A stretch of 64,000 nucleotides of DNA from Maribellus sp. CM-23. GTDB taxonomy: Bacteria; Bacteroidota; Bacteroidia; Bacteroidales; Prolixibacteraceae. How positions within the stretch are numbered: the stretch's first letter is position 1; each line of letters begins with the position of its first letter. The stretch lies in assembly GCF_021354595.1 (NCBI RefSeq), contig NZ_JADWYJ010000005.1:62001-126000 (forward strand). Reading direction: 5' to 3'. A program made the translations under genes and the position numbers. Below are positions 1 through 7,038 of this stretch, one piece after another. The notes under the pieces were generated by a model. It made no database searches. It saw nothing but the letters and a program-made list of their open reading frames with translations, and was not told the DNA's origin.

Positions 1-1
1 T

Positions 2-517
2 CCGCGCGGGATAGCCGAGATAAAATCAGACCCTAATTATTCTAATTTGCCTGCGTGGATCTCAAATGAGACTCCTTCGGGGGATATTGTATTGGACTAT
101 CCACGGGCTATGTTTGCCAGTGGAAAACACTATCTGCCGTCCGATCAATTAATTGAAGGTCGTACTGTTTACGGTTCCAATAATAATTTTCGTTGCATTA
201 GGTATGCTGAGGTTTTATTAATGTACGCTGAAGCTCTTACTCAAGGGGCAACGCATACGGGAATGACAGCCGATGAAGCTGTGAATGCTGTTAGAAACAG
301 GGCTGGCCTGACCTCAATTAACGGAGTAACAAATGAGCAGGTTATGGATGAAAAATTCGCAGAACTTGCGATGGAATGGGGTATCCGTTATTATGATATG
401 ATCCGTCTGGGAAAATTTGACGAGCTAAGCTACGAGGGTAGAATTTTTACCGCAGATAAAGCATTTCTGCCTTATCCGCAGAATCAAGTGGATATTTTGC
501 CTGGGTTAAAGAATTAA
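2..517 (+). CDS. RagB/SusD family outer membrane nutrient-binding protein, C-terminal part (5' end outside window)
   Basis: The reading frame is open from base 2, so this is the last ~171 residues of a longer gene that begins upstream. SusD-type proteins are surface lipoproteins that sit as a lid on a SusC TonB-dependent transporter and bind glycans. Visible SusD hallmarks are the TPR-like helix YAEVLLMYAEALT, the NAVRNRAGL turn, the helix EKFAELAMEWGIRYYDMIRLGK-type region ending in an aromatic/basic pair, and a C-terminal LPYPQNQVDILPGL, which resembles the PIPQxEIDxNPxL ending of the family. The TTG at 47 is not a start. It is followed 20 bp later by a LamG lipoprotein and then by glycosidases, so it is the binding component of a polysaccharide utilisation locus whose SusC partner should lie just upstream. 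Confidence 0.9.
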   Translation, partial: PRGIAEIKSDPNYSNLPAWISNETPSGDIVLDYPRAMFASGKHYLPSDQLIEGRTVYGSNNNFRCIRYAEVLLMYAEALTQGATHTGMTADEAVNAVRNRAGLTSINGVTNEQVMDEKFAELAMEWGIRYYDMIRLGKFDELSYEGRIFTADKAFLPYPQNQVDILPGLKN

Positions 518-537
518 ACAGTGAGGACTTTTTAATA

Positions 538-1617
538 ATGATAAAAATGAAACAATATAAAATTGCAATACTCGCATTATTATCAGTTGCTATTTTCGCC
601 TGTCAGGGTGGTTATATCGACGAGATATCAAAAGTTGACCCGGGAACAGATGAGTCCGGTCCTGTGGTTACGGTAACTTCACCGGCAGGTGATGTAAATG
701 CGCCGTCTGATGTGTCAGAAGTCAGCATTCAATTCGAAGTGGTGGACGACATCGAACTGAAATCGATTAGTGTTGAGTTGAATGGTACATCGCTTGGATC
801 GTACGATCAATTTAAAGATTACAGAAGGTTTATTGGTGCTTATGCCGAAGAATTGGGCCTGGGAGATCACGTTCTTGAGATTGTGGCCACGGATATGGCT
901 GGAAAGTCAACCACTCAGACCATAAACTTCAAGAAAATCAATACCATCAGGGACTTGATGAACGAAGCAGTGTTCCACATGGCTTTTAACGGCAACTATG
1001 TGGACGAAGTGAGTTCTGTTGCGGCAACGGTAGTTGGTACGCCTTCGCTGGGCACCGGTGGTGTTGATGGCGGATGCTATGTGGGAGCGCCCGATTCGTA
1101 CCTGACTTTTGATGGCACAGGACTTCAGTTCCCGGAATTTAGCGCAAGCTTTTTCCTGAATGTCACAGCTACACAAATAAGAGACAGAGCCGGTGTTCTG
1201 GTGATGAGCCCGGAAAACGCCAATTTCGACAACAGTCGGAAGTTCGGTTTCCGATTCTTTAGGGAAAATGGAGGCGGACTGCAGCAATTTAAACTGAATG
1301 CCGGAAACGGAACATCTGAAAAATGGTTTGACGGAGGCGCGGCTGCACGGGTTAATCCGGCAACTACTGAATGGGTTCATTTTGTGTTCACGATTTCAGC
1401 TACCGGAGCCAAAGTGTATATTGACGGAGTATTGGTGAAAGAAGATACATTTAGCGGAGTAGATTGGACAGGTTGTGATATGCTGTCGATTATGTCGGGT
1501 GCACCAAGGTTTGCGAACTGGAATCACTTGTCCGACGAAAGCAAAATGGACGAACTGCTGATTTACGACCGGGTACTTACTCAGGCTGAAATTGATCTGC
1601 TGGGTTTACTTAATTAA
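538..1617 (+). CDS. LamG/concanavalin-A-like domain lipoprotein (putative surface glycan-binding protein)
   Basis: A 359-residue lipoprotein: signal peptide with Cys22 in a lipobox (AIFAC). Residues ~40-135 look like an Ig-like beta-sandwich (PVVTVTSPAGDV... LGDHVLEIVATDMAGK), and ~145-359 look like a LamG/laminin-G fold (AVFHMAFNGNYVDEV, TEWVHFVFTISATGAKVYIDG, KMDELLIYDRVLTQAEI). No catalytic motif is evident. It follows the SusD-like gene by 20 bp, the place where SusE/SusF-type or other surface glycan-binding proteins are encoded in Bacteroidota sugar loci, so a role in holding the polysaccharide at the cell surface is inferred. An in-frame ATG at 547 is an alternative start that keeps the signal peptide. 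The following 240 bp hold a structured region and a terminator-like hairpin. Confidence 0.75.
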   Translation: MIKMKQYKIAILALLSVAIFACQGGYIDEISKVDPGTDESGPVVTVTSPAGDVNAPSDVSEVSIQFEVVDDIELKSISVELNGTSLGSYDQFKDYRRFIGAYAEELGLGDHVLEIVATDMAGKSTTQTINFKKINTIRDLMNEAVFHMAFNGNYVDEVSSVAATVVGTPSLGTGGVDGGCYVGAPDSYLTFDGTGLQFPEFSASFFLNVTATQIRDRAGVLVMSPENANFDNSRKFGFRFFRENGGGLQQFKLNAGNGTSEKWFDGGAAARVNPATTEWVHFVFTISATGAKVYIDGVLVKEDTFSGVDWTGCDMLSIMSGAPRFANWNHLSDESKMDELLIYDRVLTQAEIDLLGLLN

Positions 1618-1717
1618 ACCAGTAGGCGACGAACTAGTAACTCCGGTATTCTCCGGAAGGAAACATGATTCGGGCCAGAGTATGGTGAAAGAGTTTTTTT
1701 AAAAAGCCCTTACGGCC

Positions 1718-1815
1718 GATAAAATAATACGGATAATGAAGGACGGTTGAGAAACCGCCTTCGTATCCAGCGATCTTATCAGACCCCACCGTAGAAATAC
1801 GGAGGGGTCATTTTT
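1718..1815 (+). ncRNA. Structured intergenic RNA candidate ending in a terminator-like hairpin
   Basis: Between the LamG gene and the first GH144 gene the + strand can fold into two stacked structures. Hairpin 1: GATAA (1718-1722) with TTATC (1776-1780), GGATA (1731-1735) with TATCC (1764-1768), GAAGG (1738-1742) with CCTTC (1758-1762), CGGTT (1744-1748) with AACCG (1753-1757), closed by a GAGA tetraloop. Hairpin 2: GACCCC (1782-1787) with GGGGTC (1804-1809) and CCGTA (1789-1793) with TACGG (1798-1802), closed by GAAA and followed by five T (1811-1815), which looks like an intrinsic terminator or attenuator. It could reduce expression of the enzymes relative to the SusCD genes, or be a processed small RNA. 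No known RNA family is recognised. Confidence 0.5.
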
Positions 1816-1859
1816 CAAATGAACGTTACTACTTTTAATTGGATTTTTTCTTACTACCG

Positions 1860-3833
1860 ATGCGTACTATTTTCCTGTTATTTTTTGTGAGTTCTTTGCT
1901 GTTCTTTTCTTGCAGTAAAGATGATTCGGGTTCAGAACCGGTTCCTGAGAAACTGGGGATTACCTATGTTTACATTGGGGAGACAGCCTTGGTTGAGAAG
2001 GGGAGCAATGAGAACATTTCATTGGCAGAACCCATTGAAATCAAATTCGATAAGGCGGTAAATACTGCATCGGTTAACGAAAATATCAGGTTGCTTAACG
2101 CCGCAAGTCAGGAAATAGAACTGACAAAGAGTTTTTTTAGTCAGAATCAGCTTGTTAAACTGGCTCATCCGGCGCTTGACGAAAATTCAACTTATACACT
2201 CCAAATACTGAGCGGATTAAAAGGGGAGAACAATGAAACGCTTGATGCGCGCACTTACTCTTTTAAAACGCTGACAGTGCCGCTGGTACTTGAATCGGTA
2301 ATGATTGGTGACAATCCGGTCAATCTGTTAACCCGAATCAAAGAAGTTAGCAGGGAACCGGAAATTACCTTAAATTTCAATACACCAATAAGCAAAGACG
2401 ATCTGGCACCCTATGTTTCTTATCGAACGGGTGGCTCCGGTGTGGCTTATTCGCTTACTCAGATCGACGAAAAAACAATCTCCGTGACAGTAACTCAGCC
2501 ACTGGGCGGATTTTCAAAACATACGCTTTCCATTTCAGCCAATATCGAAGACAGGATCGGAAAACCCTTTGATGGGATGAATATGAATTTCTATACTGAA
2601 ATTGATCCCACACCGAAATTTCCTGAAATAAGCGACGAAGAACTTTTAACCAAGGTACAAGAGCAAACTTTCAAGTATTTCTGGGATTTTGGACACCCGG
2701 TGAGCGGATTGGCGCGTGAGCGGAATTCATCGAACGAAACAGTTACAACCGGAGGCTCTGGCTTTGGAGTGATGGCGATACTGGTAGGGATCGAACGTGG
2801 TTTTATAACAAGGGCCGAAGGTGTGGAGCGGCTGCAAACCATGGTCGATTTCCTTGGAAATGCCGATCGTTTTCACGGAGCATGGTCGCACTGGCTGAAC
2901 GGAACGACCGGGAAAGCGCTGCCTTTCAGTACCAAAGACAACGGCGGCGATTTGGTGGAGACTTCTTTTATGGCTGCTGGGCTGCTGGCTGTCCGCCAGT
3001 ACCTCAATTCGTCAGATTCAGAAGAAAATGCATTGATTGGAAAGATCAATGCTTTATGGAATTCCATTGAGTGGGATTGGTACACACGTGGCGGGCAAAA
3101 TGTGTTGTACTGGCACTGGTCGCCGAATTACGGCTGGGATATGAACATGAAGATTCAGGGTTACAACGAAGCGCTGATCACTTACATAATGGCGGCTTCT
3201 TCCACAACGCATCCGATTTCTGCAGACGTTTACCACCAGGGATGGGCGAAAAACGGCTCCATCAAAAACGGGAAAGAATTCTACGGAATTAAGTTGCCGC
3301 TTGGATACGACTACGGCGGTCCCCTGTTTTTTGCTCATTACTCGTTTTTGGGAATAGACCCAACCAATTTGTCGGATCAGTATGGCAATTACTGGGAACA
3401 AAACAGAAACCATACCTTGATCAATCGTGAATACTGCATACAGAATCCCAAAAATTATGTGGGATACAGCGCCGATTGCTGGGGCCTAACCGCCAGCGAT
3501 AACCACGACGGGTACTCGGCACAGTCGCCCACCAACGATTTGGGCGTAATTACGCCAACTGCGGCTATTTCATCCATCCCTTTTACGCCCGATGAATCGA
3601 TGCAGGCACTTCGCTTTTTCTATTACCAGCTGGGCGACAAGTTGTGGGGAGACTATGGATTTTACGATGCATTTAATGTAACGGAAAGCTGGACAGCCGG
3701 TTCGTTTCTGGCCATTGACCAGGGACCGATTGTTGTGATGATAGAAAATTACCGTACCGGGCTCATCTGGGATTTACTGATGTCGTGCCCCGAAGTACAG
3801 GAAGGTTTAACAAAACTAGGTTTTACATATTGA
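1860..3833 (+). CDS. GH144-type (PF10091 glycoamylase-like) lipoprotein with N-terminal Ig-like domains
   Basis: A 657-residue lipoprotein. The ATG at 1860 gives a clean signal peptide with Cys18 (LFFSC); the TTG at 1839 would add seven residues ahead of the signal and is not used. Residues ~25-250 are beta-rich, with Big_5-type features (PIEIKFDKAVNTASVNENI, NENSTYTLQILSGLKG). Residues ~255-655 match the PF10091 glycoamylase-like (alpha/alpha)6 barrel: QEQTFKYFWDFGHPVSGLA, GGSGFGVMAILVGIERGFI, WYTRGGQNVLYWHWSPNYG, QGYNEALITYIMAASS, FAIDQGPIVVMIENYRTG-type end. Characterised members (GH144) are endo-beta-1,2-glucanases, so cleavage of beta-1,2-glucan at the cell surface is the best guess. The next gene is a paralogue starting 1 nt after this stop, suggesting translational coupling. 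Confidence 0.85.
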   Translation: MRTIFLLFFVSSLLFFSCSKDDSGSEPVPEKLGITYVYIGETALVEKGSNENISLAEPIEIKFDKAVNTASVNENIRLLNAASQEIELTKSFFSQNQLVKLAHPALDENSTYTLQILSGLKGENNETLDARTYSFKTLTVPLVLESVMIGDNPVNLLTRIKEVSREPEITLNFNTPISKDDLAPYVSYRTGGSGVAYSLTQIDEKTISVTVTQPLGGFSKHTLSISANIEDRIGKPFDGMNMNFYTEIDPTPKFPEISDEELLTKVQEQTFKYFWDFGHPVSGLARERNSSNETVTTGGSGFGVMAILVGIERGFITRAEGVERLQTMVDFLGNADRFHGAWSHWLNGTTGKALPFSTKDNGGDLVETSFMAAGLLAVRQYLNSSDSEENALIGKINALWNSIEWDWYTRGGQNVLYWHWSPNYGWDMNMKIQGYNEALITYIMAASSTTHPISADVYHQGWAKNGSIKNGKEFYGIKLPLGYDYGGPLFFAHYSFLGIDPTNLSDQYGNYWEQNRNHTLINREYCIQNPKNYVGYSADCWGLTASDNHDGYSAQSPTNDLGVITPTAAISSIPFTPDESMQALRFFYYQLGDKLWGDYGFYDAFNVTESWTAGSFLAIDQGPIVVMIENYRTGLIWDLLMSCPEVQEGLTKLGFTY

Positions 3834-3834
3834 T

Positions 3835-5196
3835 ATGAAGGTACTTAAATTAAACATAATCGCTTTTTTATTGCTGGCGCTTGCTGCGTGTGACACCCGT
3901 AACAAAACAACAGAGGGAACTGTGCAACAAAGTCCTCAAAGTCTAGAAGACTCCTTGCTGACGCAGATTCAATACCAGACTTTTCAGTATTTCTGGGAAG
4001 GCGCAGAGCCTACTTCGGGTATGGCGCGCGAGCGTATTCATATGGACAACATTTATCCGCAAAACGACCAGGATGTGGTTACGCTTGGAGGTTCAGGCTT
4101 TGGAGTGATGGCCATTCTGGTGGGGGTTGAAAGAGGATTTATCACCCGGGAACAAGCCCTGGAACGCTACCGGAAAATTGTGGACTACCTGGAAAAAGCC
4201 GATCGTTTTTACGGTGCCTGGCCGCACTGGCTCGACGGACCCAGCGGAAAAACTCATCCGTTTAGTAAAAAGGATGACGGAGGTGACCTGGTGGAAACTG
4301 CTTTTATGATCCAGGGACTTTTAACGGTGGCCGAATATTATAAAGACGGAAACGAAGCCGAACAGCAATTGGTGGCTGATATTCAAAAACTTTGGGAAGA
4401 AGTGGACTGGAGTTGGTACACCAAAGGCGAAGATGTTTTGTACTGGCACTGGTCGCCCAATTACGGTTGGGAAATGAATTTCCCGGTGGGCGGCTACAAC
4501 GAGTGTCTGATCATGTATATTCTGGCAGCGGCTTCCCCAACTCATTCCATCGAGCCGGCTGTGTACGACAAAGGCTGGGCATTGAACGGAGCAATTGCCA
4601 ACGACACCGTGTACTACGGGTTGAATACGGTGCTTAATTTTTACGAACACGGCGACGATCCAACAGGCCCCATGTTTTGGGCACACTATTCCTACCTGGG
4701 GCTGAACCCAAAAGGACTAAAAGACAAGTATGCCGATTACTGGAAACTGAATCAGAACCAGGCTTTGATTCATTACAGGTATTGTGTGGACAATCCAAAG
4801 CAATTCAAAGGCTATGGAGAAAGCCAGTGGGGAATGACTTCCAGTTATTCAATCAATGGATATGCCGGGCATCATCCGGGCGAGTTGGATTTGGGTGTAA
4901 TTTCTCCCACCGCAGCGCTTTCTTCTTTCCCGTACACTCCCGAAGAGTCGATGCGGTTTTTGAAATACCTCTACCTCGAAGCCGATTCACTGGTTGGGAA
5001 ATATGGCCCTTACGATGCGTACAGTCAGGAGCATGACTGGTATTTGCCTCGTTACCTGGCCATCGACCAGGGGCCCATTCCGGTGATGATTGAAAACTAC
5101 CGGAGCGGAATGCTGTGGAATTTATTCATGAAAAACAAGGATGTGCAGGCCGGGCTTAAGAAACTGGGTTTTGAAAGCCAATACCTGACAAAATAA
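3835..5196 (+). CDS. GH144-type (PF10091 glycoamylase-like) lipoprotein
   Basis: A 453-residue lipoprotein with Cys19 in LALAAC, directly followed by the glycoamylase-like domain (~40-450) without the Ig-like extension of its upstream paralogue. Shared motifs include QYQTFQYFWEGAEPTSGMA, GGSGFGVMAILVGVERGFI, DVLYWHWSPNYGWEMN, GGYNECLIMYILAAASPTH and AIDQGPIPVMIENYRSGM. The family GH144 is known for endo-beta-1,2-glucanase activity; some relatives release disaccharides, so the pair may act as an endo-enzyme and a partner with different product or localisation (inference). The start ATG lies one base after the previous stop (TGA-T-ATG), and the next gene begins 10 bp downstream, so the enzymes are almost certainly co-transcribed. 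Adjacent paralogues point to tandem duplication followed by loss or gain of the N-terminal domains. Confidence 0.85.
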   Translation: MKVLKLNIIAFLLLALAACDTRNKTTEGTVQQSPQSLEDSLLTQIQYQTFQYFWEGAEPTSGMARERIHMDNIYPQNDQDVVTLGGSGFGVMAILVGVERGFITREQALERYRKIVDYLEKADRFYGAWPHWLDGPSGKTHPFSKKDDGGDLVETAFMIQGLLTVAEYYKDGNEAEQQLVADIQKLWEEVDWSWYTKGEDVLYWHWSPNYGWEMNFPVGGYNECLIMYILAAASPTHSIEPAVYDKGWALNGAIANDTVYYGLNTVLNFYEHGDDPTGPMFWAHYSYLGLNPKGLKDKYADYWKLNQNQALIHYRYCVDNPKQFKGYGESQWGMTSSYSINGYAGHHPGELDLGVISPTAALSSFPYTPEESMRFLKYLYLEADSLVGKYGPYDAYSQEHDWYLPRYLAIDQGPIPVMIENYRSGMLWNLFMKNKDVQAGLKKLGFESQYLTK

Positions 5197-5206
5197 TACA
5201 GATGCG

Positions 5207-7027
5207 ATGAATTTACATGGGGCAAAACATAAGTTGGGAGTAACAATAGCCGCTTTAACTCTCTCGTTGAGTACGGCTTTGGCACAGGAAATAGTTCCGC
5301 AAACGTATTGCAATCCGCTGGATATTGATTATACGTACATGGTTTATAATTCAGCCAGAAATATATCCTATCGTTCAGGTGCCGATCCGGCGGTGATTGA
5401 ATTCCGCGGTGAATACTACATGTTCGTCACCCGCTCTTTTGGCTACTGGCATTCCACCGACCTGGTCAATTGGAACTTTATCAAACCGGTACAGTGGTTT
5501 TTCGAAGGTTGCAACGCGCCAACAGCTTTTAATTACAAAGACTCGTTGGTGTATTTTGCCGGCGATCCGGCCGGTTACGGAAGCATTCTTTATACCGATG
5601 ATCCCAAAAGCGGAAAGTGGACACCCACGGCATCGATCAGCAATAATATTCAGGATTCTGAATTGTTTATTGACGACGACGGGAAAACCTACCTGTATTG
5701 GGGCTCTTCAAACGTGTATCCGATCCGGGTGAAGGAACTGAACAAAGACGACCGGATGCTGGAAACTGGTGTAAAAGCCGACCTGATCAACCTGGACGAG
5801 GAAGAACACGGCTGGGAACGTTTTGGCGAGAACAACTTCCATCCTACTTTAAAGGAAGGCTACATGGAAGGGGCTTCGATGACCAAACACAACGGAAAAT
5901 ATTATTTGCAATACGCAGCTCCCGGAACACAGTTCAACGTATACGGAGACGGCGTTTACATTGGTGATTCGCCGCTGGGGCCTTTCACGTATATGAAAAA
6001 CAACCCCATGAGTTTCAAACCCGGTGGTTTTACCAACGGCGCGGGGCACGGAATAACCGTTAAGCAAACCAACGGACAATACTGGCATTTCGGTACCATG
6101 GCACTGGCTTCGAATTCGCATTGGGAAAGGCGCCTTTGCATGTTCCCAACGTATTTCGACAACGAGGGGCTGATGCATTCCAACACGGCTTACGGAGATT
6201 ATCCGCGTTTTGGCCCCGACCACCCTACCAAGGCAGGTGAGCACTGCGGCTGGATGTTGCTTTCCTACAAGGGAAAAACAAGCGTTTCTTCGTCGCAAAT
6301 GCAGGTCAAAAAAAGCACTTCTACTGACAATGATTACGACATTACTGAAATGCCGTTGGAGAAAAACAGCGAAGGCGAAATTCTTTCTCAGGTACTGACG
6401 GATGAAAACCCTAAATCATTTTGGGTGGCCAATGCCAACAACGACCAGCAGTGGGTAAAGATTGAAATGCTGAATCCGGGTAAAGTTTATGCCTTCCAGC
6501 TGAATTATCACGATCACGAGTCGGGTATTTATACCCGCACCGAAGGCTTGCGTCACCGGTTTACCATTGAAGTATCAGAGAACGGTACTGATTGGCAAAC
6601 GGTGGTTGACCGAAGCAATAGCTACAAAGATTCGCCCAATGCGTACATCGTCCTTAGCCAGCCTGTTAGCGCCAGGTTTGTGCGGTACAACAACATGGAG
6701 GTTCCCGGGAACAACCTGGCCTTGTCCGAGATCCGCGTATTTGGTTTGGGACTTGGCAAAAAACCGTCGGCTGTTAAAGGCTTTTACGTAAAACGGGAAG
6801 AAGACCGCCGCGATGCCACCCTCAGCTGGAATCCGGTAAAAGGGGCGCAGGGCTACAACATTCGCTGGGGAATTGCCCCCGATAAACTTTACAATTCCTG
6901 GCAGTTGTACCATGATACCGAATTACTGATGCGCTGTCTGGATAAAAACACAAGCTACTTTTTTACGATTGAAGCTTTTAATGAAAATGGAATTTCTGAA
7001 AAATTACCTGTTCAGGAAATAAAATAA
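5207..7027 (+). CDS. GH43-like glycosidase with discoidin (F5/8 C)-like and fibronectin III-like tail, exported
   Basis: A 606-residue protein with a Sec signal peptide (TLSLSTALAQ, cleavage near residue 26). Residues ~30-340 fit a GH43-type five-bladed propeller with all three family acids apparent: D60 in SGADPAVIEF, D150 in QDSELFIDDDGKTYLYWG and E221 in EGASMTKHNGKYYLQY. Residues ~370-510 resemble an F5/8 type C module (FWVANANNDQQWVKIEML, ARFVRYNNMEVPGNNLALSEIRVFG), and ~515-606 resemble a fibronectin III domain (ATLSWNPVKGAQGYNIRWG). GH43 enzymes act on beta-xylosides, alpha-L-arabinosides or galactans; substrate cannot be read here. It sits between two GH144 genes and a GH3 gene, so it presumably removes side groups or acts on oligosaccharides in the same pathway. 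Periplasmic or surface location is inferred from the signal. Confidence 0.75.
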   Translation: MNLHGAKHKLGVTIAALTLSLSTALAQEIVPQTYCNPLDIDYTYMVYNSARNISYRSGADPAVIEFRGEYYMFVTRSFGYWHSTDLVNWNFIKPVQWFFEGCNAPTAFNYKDSLVYFAGDPAGYGSILYTDDPKSGKWTPTASISNNIQDSELFIDDDGKTYLYWGSSNVYPIRVKELNKDDRMLETGVKADLINLDEEEHGWERFGENNFHPTLKEGYMEGASMTKHNGKYYLQYAAPGTQFNVYGDGVYIGDSPLGPFTYMKNNPMSFKPGGFTNGAGHGITVKQTNGQYWHFGTMALASNSHWERRLCMFPTYFDNEGLMHSNTAYGDYPRFGPDHPTKAGEHCGWMLLSYKGKTSVSSSQMQVKKSTSTDNDYDITEMPLEKNSEGEILSQVLTDENPKSFWVANANNDQQWVKIEMLNPGKVYAFQLNYHDHESGIYTRTEGLRHRFTIEVSENGTDWQTVVDRSNSYKDSPNAYIVLSQPVSARFVRYNNMEVPGNNLALSEIRVFGLGLGKKPSAVKGFYVKREEDRRDATLSWNPVKGAQGYNIRWGIAPDKLYNSWQLYHDTELLMRCLDKNTSYFFTIEAFNENGISEKLPVQEIK

Positions 7028-7038
7028 ATGTTTGGAAA

